The notes beneath the pieces were generated by a model that was not told where the DNA came from, did no database searches, and saw only the letters and a list, made by a program, of their open reading frames with translations. This document shows positions 44,103 to 52,423 of a stretch of 64,000 nucleotides of DNA, in pieces. Origin of the DNA: Cupriavidus taiwanensis (GTDB taxonomy: Bacteria; Pseudomonadota; Gammaproteobacteria; Burkholderiales; Burkholderiaceae); contig NZ_LT977071.1 of NCBI RefSeq assembly GCF_900250075.1, positions 372,001 to 436,000 on the forward strand. The letters run 5' to 3'. Both the position numbers and the translations under genes were made by a program. Numbering within the stretch: position 1 is the first letter of the stretch; each line of letters opens with the position of its first letter.

Positions 44103-45371
44103 ATGAAGACAATCGCTGTCATCGGCGGTGGCATCACCGGTGTCACCACCGCCTACGCGCTGGCGCGGCGCGGATTCTCCGTCACGCTGTTCGAACGGCA
44201 TCGCTATGCCGCCATGGAGACCTCGTTCGCCAACGGCGGCCAGCTCTCCGCATCCAACGCCGAGGTCTGGACCCACTGGTCCACCATCGTCAAGGGGATG
44301 AAGTGGATGCTGCGCAAGGATGCGCCGCTGCTGGTCAATCCCCGGCCCAGCTGGCACAAGCTGTCGTGGTTCGCCGAGTTCATCGCGTCGATTCCCCACT
44401 ACCGCCGCAACACCATCGAGACCGCGCGCCTTGCCATCGCCGCGCGCGAGCACCTGTTTGCCTGGGCGGCGCAGGAAGGCATCGATTTCGACCTGAAGAA
44501 GGAAGGCATTCTCCATATCTACCGTGACAAAGCCGGCTTCGAGCATGCCGGCCGCGTCTCCGCGCTGCTGGCGCAAGGCGGGCTCGAGCGGCGCGCGGTG
44601 ACCCCGCAGGAGATGCGCGCGATCGAGCCGACGCTGGCGGGCTCGTACTACGGCGGCTACTTCACCGAAAGCGATTCGACCGGCGACATCCACAAGTTCA
44701 CCAGCGGCCTGGCCGCCGCCGCTGCCCGCCTGGGCGTGCGCTGCCGGTACGGCCAGGACGTGCGCGCGGTGAAGACGGACGGACGGCATGCCACCGTCAC
44801 CGTGCAGGACGGCGCGGACACCGCCAGCTCTACCTTCGACGGCGCCGTGATCTGCGCAGGCATCGCAAGCCGCGCACTGGCGGCAGAGCTGGGCGACCGC
44901 GTCAACATCTATCCGGTCAAGGGCTATTCGATCACGGTCAACCTGACCGACGACGCCAGCCGCGCCGCTGCGCCGACGGTCAGCCTGCTCGACGACGAAA
45001 CCAAGCTGGTCACCAGCCGCCTCGGCGACGACCGCTTCCGCGTCGCCGGCACCGCCGAGTTCAACGGCACCAACCGCGATATCCGCGCCGACCGCATCCG
45101 CCCGCTGGTCGACTGGGTGCAGCAGTGCTTCCCCGGCGTCAGCACGCGCAGCGTGGTGCCATGGGCCGGGCTGCGTCCGATGCTGCCCGACATGCTTCCG
45201 CGCGTGGGGCGCGGGCGTGCGGCCTGCATCTTCTACAACACCGGGCACGGGCACCTGGGCTGGACCTTGTCGGCGGTGACGGCGGACATGGTGGCGGGAG
45301 TCGTGGACCAGGCAATAGGAAGCGTGCCTGCGGTGGTGCCGGGTGCCGCCCTTACGCCAGTGCGGGCATGA
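44103..45371 (+). CDS. dadA: D-amino acid dehydrogenase (DadA-like FAD oxidoreductase)
   Basis: A 422-residue FAD-dependent amine dehydrogenase of the DAO superfamily. The dinucleotide fold VIGGGITGVTTAYALARRG is at the start; SFANGGQLSASNAEVW and the C-terminal YNTGHGHLGWTLSAVTADMV are typical DadA motifs. DadA enzymes deaminate D-amino acids to 2-oxo acids and feed electrons to the respiratory chain. Control by a glycine riboswitch suggests glycine itself, or a D-amino acid made with it, is the relevant substrate (giving glyoxylate from glycine). The Shine-Dalgarno site is weak, consistent with riboswitch control of translation. Confidence 0.92.
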   Translation: MKTIAVIGGGITGVTTAYALARRGFSVTLFERHRYAAMETSFANGGQLSASNAEVWTHWSTIVKGMKWMLRKDAPLLVNPRPSWHKLSWFAEFIASIPHYRRNTIETARLAIAAREHLFAWAAQEGIDFDLKKEGILHIYRDKAGFEHAGRVSALLAQGGLERRAVTPQEMRAIEPTLAGSYYGGYFTESDSTGDIHKFTSGLAAAAARLGVRCRYGQDVRAVKTDGRHATVTVQDGADTASSTFDGAVICAGIASRALAAELGDRVNIYPVKGYSITVNLTDDASRAAAPTVSLLDDETKLVTSRLGDDRFRVAGTAEFNGTNRDIRADRIRPLVDWVQQCFPGVSTRSVVPWAGLRPMLPDMLPRVGRGRAACIFYNTGHGHLGWTLSAVTADMVAGVVDQAIGSVPAVVPGAALTPVRA

Positions 45372-45425
45372 GGCTGCGGGGGTAAGGCGCTCGGCCCGCA
45401 TGCTAGTGCCGTTCAATTACCCCCT

Positions 45426-45494
45426 GTCGTTCCCGCGCAGGCGGGAATCCAGCTTCTTTTGAAGTCGCTGGGTTCCCGCTTGCGCGGGAATGAC
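45426..45494. repeat. Inverted pair of GTCGTTCCCGC-type REP elements
   Basis: Two elements of the GTCRTTCCCGC...GCGGGAAT class, 45426-45452 and 45468-45494, in opposite orientation and each a hairpin. Such dispersed repeats sit in intergenic DNA of many Proteobacteria. The rest of 45372-45640 shows no gene. Confidence 0.8.
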
Positions 45495-45641
45495 AGTAGT
45501 GTTTGATGCTTTAACTGAACGGACTGATTCTGACGATAGCGGAGTCGTATGTTCGGTGGCCAAAGACCGGCCATGCAGTGAGAGCTGAAATGGGGCGGCG
45601 AAGCCACCGTCATAAAAATTTCACTTCCCATCTTTCCATTA

Positions 45642-45657
45642 TTCGACTATTGTCGAA
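45642..45657. promoter_or_regulatory. ArsR operator overlapping the arsR start region
   Basis: TTCGAC-TATT-GTCGAA, a 6-4-6 inverted repeat ending two bases before the arsR ATG. CATTAT at 45637-45642 could be the -10 box. Binding of ArsR here would block the promoter. Confidence 0.7.
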
Positions 45658-45659
45658 AA

Positions 45660-45995
45660 ATGAAAACCGATCACGCCCTTGACGCGCTCGCCGCGCTAGC
45701 CCATTCGATCCGTTTGTCCGTGTTCCGGCTGCTCGTGCAGGCCGGGCCTGGCGGCCTTCCTGCGGGCCGGATAGCCGAGCTGATGGAAATGCCGGCGTCA
45801 TCCCTCTCCTTTCACCTGAAGGAGTTGCACCGTGCCGGCTTGCTGTCCAGCAGGCAGGACGGACGCTCGATCATCTACATGGCCCATTTCGAGACCATGA
45901 ACGCACTGCTTGGCTACCTCACGGAAAACTGCTGCAGCGGCAATCCGTGCTCCCCTGTGTCCAAGTGTTCCGTCGCCTCGGAGACCAAATCATGA
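45660..45995 (+). CDS. arsR: ArsR-family arsenic-responsive repressor
   Basis: A 111-residue winged-helix repressor: helix-turn-helix PASSLSFHLKELHRAGLLSS near 46-65, then a wing. It lacks the ELCVCDL metal site of plasmid R773 ArsR, but has a C-terminal Cys set Cys91, Cys92, Cys97 and Cys103 (NCCSGNPC), resembling AfArsR (Cys95, 96, 102), which senses As(III). No Shine-Dalgarno site fits before the ATG; the mRNA may be almost leaderless. The stop overlaps the arsI start (ATGA). Confidence 0.92.
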   Translation: MKTDHALDALAALAHSIRLSVFRLLVQAGPGGLPAGRIAELMEMPASSLSFHLKELHRAGLLSSRQDGRSIIYMAHFETMNALLGYLTENCCSGNPCSPVSKCSVASETKS

Positions 45996-46474
45996 AGCGC
46001 TTCCACGTGCACGTCAGCGTCGCCGACCTGTCTGCGAGCATTCGCTACTACTCAGCCCTGTTCGCAGCCGAGCCAACGGTTGTGAAAAGCGACTATGCGA
46101 AGTGGATGCTGGAGGATCCGCGCGTGAACTTCGCCATTTCGGCCCGTGGCGCGGAGACCGGCATCGACCACCTCGGGTTTCAGACAGACGACGCGGCCGA
46201 GCTGGCCGAACTGAAGCAGCGGGCCGAAGCGGCCGACATGGCGTTGCTCGACGAAGGCGAGACCACCTGCTGCTACGCGAAGAGCGAGAAGTATTGGGTC
46301 ACGGATCCGCAAGGCATCGCGTGGGAGCACTTTCATACCCTGGGTAATGTGCCGGTGTACGGCGAATCCCGAAAAATCGATGCTGCGGGCCAGGAATCGG
46401 CCTGTTGCGTCCCCCGCGCTCCGAAGGGCAAGCCGATCGGGATCGCGGTCAATTCCACGCCGTCCGGCTGCTAA
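45992..46474 (+). CDS. arsI: ArsI/CadI-family C-As lyase
   Basis: A 160-residue VOC dioxygenase. Ferrous ligands correspond to His5, His60 and Glu112 and the arsenic-binding pair to Cys93-Cys94 (TTCCYAKSEK), as in ArsI (His5, His62, Glu115, Cys96/97). ArsI cleaves the C-As bond of trivalent organoarsenicals such as methylarsenite and aromatic arsenicals. The C-terminus holds extra Cys (SACCVP, SGC). Coupled to arsR by ATGA overlap. Confidence 0.9.
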   Translation: MKRFHVHVSVADLSASIRYYSALFAAEPTVVKSDYAKWMLEDPRVNFAISARGAETGIDHLGFQTDDAAELAELKQRAEAADMALLDEGETTCCYAKSEKYWVTDPQGIAWEHFHTLGNVPVYGESRKIDAAGQESACCVPRAPKGKPIGIAVNSTPSGC

Positions 46475-46528
46475 GGGTGCGTCCTCACACGCATTCCGAT
46501 CCGCACTTCAATAATCTCGTAGCGCCCC

Positions 46529-47023
46529 ATGACCACCAACGTACTGATTCTGTGCACCCACAATTCTGCCCGCAGTGTGCTGAGCGAGGGCATGTTGAAC
46601 CATCTGGCCCGGCAGTCGGGCCGCGATGTGCGAGCCTATAGCGCCGGGAGCTCGCCAAGCGGGCGCATCAATCCTTTCGCCCTCGAGGTGCTTGGCAATG
46701 CTGGCGTCGACGTGGGCGACTTCCGCAGCAAGAGCTGGGATGAATTTGTCGGCGAGAATGCTCCCGAGATGCGGGTGGTCATCACGGTGTGCGACAGTGC
46801 CGCCGAAGAGCAGTGCCCGTATTGGCCGGGCAGCCCGGTCAAGGTGCATTGGGGCTACCCTGATCCATCCAACACGGAAGGCGGCGACGAAAAGAAGCGC
46901 CGGGCATTCGAGTTGACACGACAGGCCATCGGCTACCGCATGCTCCAATTGCTGGCGCTGCCGCTCGACACGCTGAGCAATGCGGAGCTGCAGGACCATC
47001 TGAACCGTATCTCGCAAAGCTGA
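46529..47023 (+). CDS. arsC: Arsenate reductase, low-molecular-weight phosphatase type
   Basis: A 164-residue protein with the P-loop CTHNSARS (Cys9-X5-Arg15) and further Cys88 and Cys95 (VCDSAAEEQCPYWPG), the three-Cys layout of thioredoxin- or mycothiol/glutaredoxin-linked ArsC. It reduces As(V) to As(III). The C-terminal region is longer than in short forms (about 130). It follows arsI by 54 bp. Confidence 0.94.
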   Translation: MTTNVLILCTHNSARSVLSEGMLNHLARQSGRDVRAYSAGSSPSGRINPFALEVLGNAGVDVGDFRSKSWDEFVGENAPEMRVVITVCDSAAEEQCPYWPGSPVKVHWGYPDPSNTEGGDEKKRRAFELTRQAIGYRMLQLLALPLDTLSNAELQDHLNRISQS

Positions 47024-47028
47024 GCGTC

Positions 47029-47733
47029 ATGGTCGATCTGCGCAACAGGCTGGGCGCCGAAGCCTTGGGAACGGCGCTGCTGCTGGCCATCGTCATCGGC
47101 TCGGGCATCATGGCCGAACGGCTTGCCGGCGGCAATGTCGCAATCGCCCTGCTGGCCAACACGGCGGCCACGGTCGGTGGCCTGTATATCCTGATCGAGG
47201 TCTTTGGTCCCGTCAGCGGCGCGCACTTCAATCCGGCGGTGAGCGCGGTGATGGTGGCGCGGGGTGAGCTGCCTGGCGCGGCGCTGCTGCCCTATATCGC
47301 AGCCCAGCTCGCCGGCGCGGTGCTGGGGGCCTGGCTTGCCCATGCCATGTTTGACATCACGATCCTGCAGCTTTCCAGCAAGGTCCGCAGCGGTCCGGGG
47401 CAATGGCTTGCTGAAACCGTTGCGACCGCCGGCCTGCTTCTGGTGATCCTGCGCGCGCCGAACGGGCGCGCCTCCGCCATGGTGGCGGCGTATATCGGCT
47501 CGGCATACTGGTTCACCGCATCCACATCGTTTGCCAATCCCGCCGCCGCGTTCGGGCGCATGTTCAGCGACAGCTTTGCGGGCATCGCACCCGCGAGCGT
47601 GCCGGGCTTCATGCTGGCGCAGTGCCTGGGCGCGGCCATCGGGCTGGGGCTGCACCGGCTGCTGGAGCCGCGTGCGTTGCCACACGGCCACCCCAACGTC
47701 ATCGAAGCATCCGGCGAGCACCCGGCGGACTGA
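47029..47733 (+). CDS. aqpS: Aquaglyceroporin AqpS-like channel
   Basis: A 234-residue major intrinsic protein with six membrane helices and NPA motifs at 68-70 ([10 protein letters not shown]) and 170-172 ([13 protein letters not shown]). The usual Arg after the second NPA is replaced by Ala, as in a wide-pore form. In Sinorhizobium meliloti AqpS in an ars operon lets As(III) leave down its gradient; the same role is likely here because no arsB or acr3 is present. Five bp after arsC. Confidence 0.9.
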   Translation: MVDLRNRLGAEALGTALLLAIVIGSGIMAERLAGGNVAIALLANTAATVGGLYILIEVFGPVSGAHFNPAVSAVMVARGELPGAALLPYIAAQLAGAVLGAWLAHAMFDITILQLSSKVRSGPGQWLAETVATAGLLLVILRAPNGRASAMVAAYIGSAYWFTASTSFANPAAAFGRMFSDSFAGIAPASVPGFMLAQCLGAAIGLGLHRLLEPRALPHGHPNVIEASGEHPAD

Positions 47734-47764
47734 CGCCGACTGCAACGCAAGGACGGAGGATCAA

Positions 47765-48529
47765 ATGACCATGGATCTGCCCAATGTCGTCCCGGCCGTG
47801 CTCGATACACCGGACCTGGCCAAGCTGCAACCGTCTCGCGTCAGCACGCATCCGCCGCGCATCCTGCTGCTCTATGGCTCACTGCGCGAAACGTCTTATA
47901 GCCGCCTGCTGGTGCAGGAAGCCGAGCGCATCCTGCAACATTTCGGCGCGCAGACTCGCGTCTTCGATCCGCATGACCTGCCGGTGTGCGACAGTGTTCC
48001 GGCGGATCATCCCAAAGTGGTTGAACTGCGCAAGCTCTCGGAGTGGTCGGAAGGTCAGGTGTGGTGCAGTCCCGAGCGGCACGGCACGCTGACCGCGGTT
48101 TTCAAGAACCAGATCGACTGGCTGCCTCTGGAAATCGGAGCCATCCGACCGACTCAGGGTCGCACGCTCGCCGTGATGCAGGTTTGCGGCGGCTCGCAGT
48201 CGTTCAATGCGGTCAACGCGCTACGCGTGCTGGGGCGCTGGATGCGCATGGTGACGATTCCGAACCAGTCATCGGTAGCCAAGGCGTACCAGGAGTTCGA
48301 CACCAACGGCCGCATGAAGCCGTCCTCTTACTATGACCGCGTGGTCGACGTGATGGAAGAGCTTTACAAGTTCACCCTGCTCGTGCGCGATCGCAGCGAC
48401 TACCTGACGGATCGCTACAGCGAGCGCAAGGAAGCGGCGCCGGCAAACGTCACCGCGCTCGCCGCGGCAGCCATGCGCCATGAACACGACGCGCAGGTCA
48501 GCGACACAGATAGCGGCGAAGTCGAATAG
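47765..48529 (+). CDS. arsH: ArsH, organoarsenical oxidase (NADPH:FMN)
   Basis: A 254-residue flavodoxin-like FMN reductase: [12 protein letters not shown] near 38 binds FMN phosphate, and [19 protein letters not shown] and [20 protein letters not shown] are ArsH marks. It oxidises methylarsenite and other trivalent organoarsenicals to less toxic pentavalent forms. GGAGG precedes the start at 47765. Last gene of the operon. Confidence 0.95.
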   Translation: MTMDLPNVVPAVLDTPDLAKLQPSRVSTHPPRILLLYGSLRETSYSRLLVQEAERILQHFGAQTRVFDPHDLPVCDSVPADHPKVVELRKLSEWSEGQVWCSPERHGTLTAVFKNQIDWLPLEIGAIRPTQGRTLAVMQVCGGSQSFNAVNALRVLGRWMRMVTIPNQSSVAKAYQEFDTNGRMKPSSYYDRVVDVMEELYKFTLLVRDRSDYLTDRYSERKEAAPANVTALAAAAMRHEHDAQVSDTDSGEVE

Positions 48530-48546
48530 CCGGCCGATGGGATGGC

Positions 48547-48564
48547 CAGGAGCACCGGCTCCTG
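48547..48564 (+). other. Short hairpin after arsH
   Basis: CAGGAGC-ACCG-GCTCCTG, a 7-bp stem with a 4-base loop 18 bp after the arsH stop. It has no T run, so at most a weak terminator. From here to 48755 no gene is seen. Confidence 0.4.
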
Positions 48565-48755
48565 CCACGCCCGAAATCCCAACCCACGCTGGCTCACCTG
48601 CATTTCGATGTATGCCCACTTTCAAGAGTTAGCGATTTCTGAATCCGTTGCCAGGATTCAAACTTCGCGCGCCCCTGGAAATGCGACATCTCTCATCGAT
48701 TCCCCGGTACCGGCAGGAAATACTGGTGGCGTCATCGGATCACCGATGATCGGGT

Positions 48756-48929
48756 GTGGAAAGCCCGGATGTCTGACGAGGACAGGCGTTGCGCTTGCAG
48801 CAAGCAACGCCTGTGCGCTCGCATGGTTCCATGGCGGGCCAAGCGAGGCAGCCGCAAGGCTGGCCGGTTCCCCTCGTCAGACCGGTCTTTCCACCCTCGT
48901 CGACTGGCCCGCCGCCCTCACGTGGAAAG
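48756..48929 (+). ncRNA. Strongly structured leader with competing helices, unknown class
   Basis: Inverted repeats nest here: GTGGAAAG/CTTTCCAC (48756-48763 with 48887-48894), an 11-bp stem (48771-48781 with 48872-48882), an 11-bp hairpin (48782-48792 with 48804-48814) and CAGCC-GCAA-GGCTG with a GNRA loop (48849-48862). The 3' strand CTTTCCAC can also pair with an identical GTGGAAAG at 48922-48929, and GGCGGGCCA (48833-48841) with TGGCCCGCC (48905-48913), a possible pseudoknot. The small gene at 48960 follows. No known family was recognised; it could be a regulatory leader or a palindromic mobile remnant. Confidence 0.55.
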
Positions 48930-48959
48930 GAGTGGCGCGCACTCACTTGTGAGGAATCA

Positions 48960-49145
48960 ATGACGACGATCGATGAAATGACCAATGAATGCCTGCAGCA
49001 GGTTCGCGCTGGTATTGAAGGAGTTCTCGTACTCCTGGATCACGAAAGCGAAAACTCGGAGGGGTGCTTCAGTGCGCTGTGCCTGCTTGGCATGGTGAAG
49101 ATGCAGCTTGATGGGTTGATGGTTGCGCGAGGGCGGCTGCCATAG
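48960..49145 (+). CDS. Small helical protein, DUF1484-like
   Basis: A 61-residue protein (MTTIDEMTNECLQQVRAGIE) predicted as two helices: the second carries FSALCLLGMVKMQLDGLM. It resembles small DUF1484 proteins of Ralstonia/Cupriavidus from memory; that match needs a search. The ATG at 48960 has GAGGA (48951-48955) at fair spacing. No signal peptide. Function unknown. The folded leader upstream suggests regulated translation. Confidence 0.6.
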   Translation: MTTIDEMTNECLQQVRAGIEGVLVLLDHESENSEGCFSALCLLGMVKMQLDGLMVARGRLP

Positions 49146-49155
49146 CCGGCTGGCG

Positions 49156-49185
49156 GGTGTGACGGTGACTTTGCGCTGTCACACC
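49156..49185 (+). terminator. Possible terminator hairpin after the small gene
   Basis: GGTGTGAC (49156-49163) pairs with GTCACACC (49178-49185), 8 bp, starting 10 bp after the stop; only TTGTCCT follows, so a weak T run. Confidence 0.4.
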
Positions 49186-49252
49186 TTGTCCTGCAGGAAC
49201 CACCTAGGCGCGGTCATCCGTAGCGCCCCCTGACAGCATTCCGAGCTGGTCT

Positions 49253-50245
49253 TTAGTCAACCTTGATCTTTGCGCTTGCTGCCAGCGATTTCCACGCCCG
49301 GATATCCCTCTGGATCACACGCGCAAACTGTTCCGGCGAATTCTTCTCCACCCACAGCAGACCCTGCTGCGCGAAGCTGGCCTGCAATGCCGGCGCCACC
49401 ATCACCCTGGCGATTTCCTCGTTTAGCCTCAGCACGATCCCGGCCGGCGTATGTGCCGGGACAAACACGCCGTACCAGCCATCGAGATCCAGGTCGAAGC
49501 CCTGCTCCTTCAGCGTGCGCACCTCCGGCAGCATGGGCGAGCGCCGCGTGCCGGTCATGGCAACCGGCACCAGCTTGCGGGCCTGGATCAGTGACAGCGG
49601 CGAACGCGCGTCGACGAATGCAATGCTGACGACCCCGCCCTGCAGGTCGGTGAGCAATTGCCCCATGGTCTTGTACGGAATATGCCGCATGCGCAGGTCG
49701 CGCTGGCGGGCAATGGCTTCCATCGCCAGGTGGCCGGTCGAGCCGACGCCCCACGTGCCGTACGCAAGGTTGGGATGCGCGCGGACGTAGTCGACAAAGC
49801 TTGCAAGGTCGCGCACCGGCGTCTCGGCGGTTGCCACCAGCAGCACGCCGCCGGCGCTGACCTGGATCACCGGTGCCAGGTCCTGATTCGTGTCGTAGGG
49901 CATGTCGTCACGCAGCGCTGCGTTGATCGCGATCGCGGAGGCGTTGCTGAACAAGACGGTATAGCCGTCCGGCGCCGCCTTGGCCGCCAGGTTGTTGCCG
50001 ACAATGCCATTGGCGCCGGGCCGGTTCTCGACCACGACCGGTTGCCGCAGCGCGCGCGAGAGCAGGTCGGCGAACACCCTGGCGACGAGGTCGGTGCCCG
50101 AACCTGCACCGCCCGGCACGATCATCCGCAATGGGCGCGATGGCCAGGCAGAGGGTGTCGGGGCCTGCGCGAACACGTTCGGCGCGAGACACGCCGCGAT
50201 GGCGGCGGGAATTGTGTCCTGTAACCACCTGCGTCGGTTCATCAT
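49253..50245 (-). CDS. Bug-family periplasmic binding protein
   Basis: A 330-residue receptor: NRRRWLQDTIPAAIAACLAP looks like a Tat-type signal, then WPSRPLRMIVPGGAGSGTDL and VVVENRPGANGIVGNNLAA. GAGGAA lies before the ATG at 50245; a second ATG follows directly. It lies behind the SDR and TauD genes in the same direction (gap 105 bp) and likely supplies their substrate. Confidence 0.93.
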   Translation of the reverse strand: MMNRRRWLQDTIPAAIAACLAPNVFAQAPTPSAWPSRPLRMIVPGGAGSGTDLVARVFADLLSRALRQPVVVENRPGANGIVGNNLAAKAAPDGYTVLFSNASAIAINAALRDDMPYDTNQDLAPVIQVSAGGVLLVATAETPVRDLASFVDYVRAHPNLAYGTWGVGSTGHLAMEAIARQRDLRMRHIPYKTMGQLLTDLQGGVVSIAFVDARSPLSLIQARKLVPVAMTGTRRSPMLPEVRTLKEQGFDLDLDGWYGVFVPAHTPAGIVLRLNEEIARVMVAPALQASFAQQGLLWVEKNSPEQFARVIQRDIRAWKSLAASAKIKVD

Positions 50246-50350
50246 TGTCTTCCTCGGGGATTGTCCTGCCATGCATTGACCGCGCGCCGCTGCCTGGCGC
50301 TGGATCTTCCACGGCAGCAGCTGTCTCGGTCGCCGGTGCTGCTCAGCCGC

Positions 50351-51124
50351 TCAGCCGCGCCTGGGCGGCGGCTGGAAGCCAACGAAGGCGCGATTCCAGG
50401 TGGGACTGATGACAAGCTCGTTGACCGTGGCGCGCGCCGCCAGGGACAGCACAAAGGCCACCGCCGCGGCCACGTCCTCCGGCTGCAGCATGCGCGCCAG
50501 GTCTTCTGCGGCGGGCGGGGTGGGCCGGTTGATCAGGATGGGCGTGGCGGTCTCGCCGGGATAGATGGCGCAGGCGCGGATGCCGTTGGCGCACTCTTCC
50601 ATGGCTACCGACGTGGTCATCGCCGCCATGGCGTGCTTGCTGGCGCCGTAGGCGGCACCGGTCAATGCCGAGGCGTAGCGTCCGGCCCACGACGAGATAT
50701 TGATGATGGTGCCTTCGCCCTGGTCGCGCATCCCGGGCAGCACCGCATGCATGCAGTAGAACGCGCCGTTGAGGTTGATGTCGATGACCTGGTCCCAGTC
50801 GGCCGGCGTCAGGCGGGACAGCTTGCGGTTGACCACGTTGATGCCGGCGGCGTTGACCAGGATATCGACGGCGCCGGCACGCTCCTGCAGCTGGCGGCCT
50901 GCGGCAGCCACGGCTTCGCGGTCGGCCACGTCCAGCGGCAGCGCGATCACGCGCTCATTGCCGCATTCTGCGACGAGACCGGCAACCGCCGCTTCGCTGC
51001 GCGCGGAAATCACGACGGTCGCGCCTGCCTGCCACAGCGACAGCGCACAGGCGCGGCCGATGCCGCTGGAGCCGCCGGTGATCCAGGCGGTCTTGCCGTG
51101 AAGGGAAAGGATGGGGGCGTTCAT
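50351..51124 (-). CDS. Short-chain dehydrogenase/reductase
   Basis: A 257-residue classical SDR: TGGSSGIGRA cofactor motif near 17, NAAG near 92, and the catalytic Ser-Tyr-Lys as ISSWAG and YGASK near 158. It probably oxidises a hydroxyl or reduces a ketone; substrate unknown. It follows the TauD-like gene by 43 bp. Confidence 0.92.
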   Translation of the reverse strand: MNAPILSLHGKTAWITGGSSGIGRACALSLWQAGATVVISARSEAAVAGLVAECGNERVIALPLDVADREAVAAAGRQLQERAGAVDILVNAAGINVVNRKLSRLTPADWDQVIDINLNGAFYCMHAVLPGMRDQGEGTIINISSWAGRYASALTGAAYGASKHAMAAMTTSVAMEECANGIRACAIYPGETATPILINRPTPPAAEDLARMLQPEDVAAAVAFVLSLAARATVNELVISPTWNRAFVGFQPPPRRG

Positions 51125-51167
51125 TGCGAAAGATTCCTTGGTCTGGGATAGCGGTAAGGGGGACGCT

Positions 51168-52241
51168 TCAATGCGTGGTCACGCCCATGATCTGGTTGAC
51201 GTCGTAGATCGGCGGGCGCGGGTTCTTTGCCCACGCGTCGGTCAGCAGGTAGCGCAGCCGGAAGCTCTCGGGCACGTCGGCCAGGCCCGGCGTGAACAGC
51301 CACAGCCGCAGCAGGTGGCGCTTGCGGTCCAGCTCGGGATGGTCCTCGTAGCTGGTGCGCGAGTGCAGGACCACGTAGTTGTTCAGGAACTGCATGTCGC
51401 CGGGCGCCAGCTCCATGTCGATGCGAAAGCGCGGGTCCTGCGTGTATTCGTCGAATCTGTCGAGCGCGGCGATGTCCTCGGGCGCCAGCGGCGGCGCGTC
51501 GGGGAAGCGCTGCGCCGTATTGATGAAGCTGCGGATGTAGCGGTTGAACAGGCGGCCGTTGTGCCAGCTGAACACATGCGTCATCGTGTACGGCGCCTGG
51601 CCCGGCGCTTCCTCGTGCCGGCGGTCGAACGCAAAGGGCTGGTACAGCCGCGCCAGCAGTTCGGGATGCTCGCGCAGCATGGCGTTATGGATTGCCATGG
51701 AACTGGCGATGCTGCTCATGCCGCCGCGGCGCGCAGTGCGCAGGCACAGCAGCCCGACCACGTCGGCGCCATCGGTATGGAACGGCAGCCGATGGCGCGA
51801 CTGATAGCCGCGCGCCGTCATGTCTGACTTCGGGTCCTTGCCAAGATCCCAGACATGGCCCAGCACGTCGCCGAACGCGTTCTGCGCAACCGCGCGGCCC
51901 AGATGCATGCCGATGCCCCAGTAGATCGTGCCGGCGTCCATCTTGGAATAGCGCTCGACCGGCAGCCCGCGCAGCAGCACCACGCCCAGTCCCCGCTCCA
52001 GGCGATGGCGCAGGTCTTCCAGCTTCGCGGCAAGGCTGCCGAGCGGAAACGTCTCCTTGCTGATGGCCGGCACGGCAAGGCCCAGCGATTTGCAATGCGC
52101 CAGCGCCGCCTCCAGCTGCACGATCTCGTCCGCGCTCAGCCAGACCACCCACTCACTCTCCTTCGCGGCAATGTCGCTGGCTTCCCACGCCGCCGGGGTC
52201 TCCACCGCCTTTAGTGCTGCTTGCGCCTGTGCTGTTTCCAT
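51168..52241 (-). CDS. TauD/TfdA-family Fe(II)/2-oxoglutarate dioxygenase
   Basis: A 357-residue dioxygenase. The facial triad is His-x-Asp in LPFHTDGADVV (near 200) and a distal His in NYVVLHSRTSYEDH (near 305); the 2-oxoglutarate Arg lies in DRKRHLLRLWL. It probably hydroxylates a small substrate to start its breakdown. The ATG at 52241 has AAGGAG upstream. First gene of the TauD-SDR-Bug operon; a LysR gene is divergent. Confidence 0.88.
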   Translation of the reverse strand: METAQAQAALKAVETPAAWEASDIAAKESEWVVWLSADEIVQLEAALAHCKSLGLAVPAISKETFPLGSLAAKLEDLRHRLERGLGVVLLRGLPVERYSKMDAGTIYWGIGMHLGRAVAQNAFGDVLGHVWDLGKDPKSDMTARGYQSRHRLPFHTDGADVVGLLCLRTARRGGMSSIASSMAIHNAMLREHPELLARLYQPFAFDRRHEEAPGQAPYTMTHVFSWHNGRLFNRYIRSFINTAQRFPDAPPLAPEDIAALDRFDEYTQDPRFRIDMELAPGDMQFLNNYVVLHSRTSYEDHPELDRKRHLLRLWLFTPGLADVPESFRLRYLLTDAWAKNPRPPIYDVNQIMGVTTH

Positions 52242-52423
52242 TGCTGTCTCCTTGTTGTCGCGGCCATTGCCGGGCCGGTGCAGCCATTGTGCGAAGGCAG
52301 CGTGCGCATGACTAATGAAAGTTGATGCGTCTGACCAAACCAAAAGGTAATATCCCCGCTGGGATGCTGTGGCATGACCGGCCTCACCGCAATGAATCAA
52401 GCTTGTTTCTAGGGGTTTTCACC

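Noticed and set aside
48641..48659. GAATCC/GGATTC inverted repeat as an arsH terminator
   Set aside because: The stem is only 6 bp, without a T run and more than 100 bp from the stop.
48771..48800. CTGACGAG as core of a hammerhead ribozyme
   Set aside because: The GAAA box and cleavage-site arm are not found, and the same bases pair with CTCGTCAG at 48872-48882 as a plain stem.
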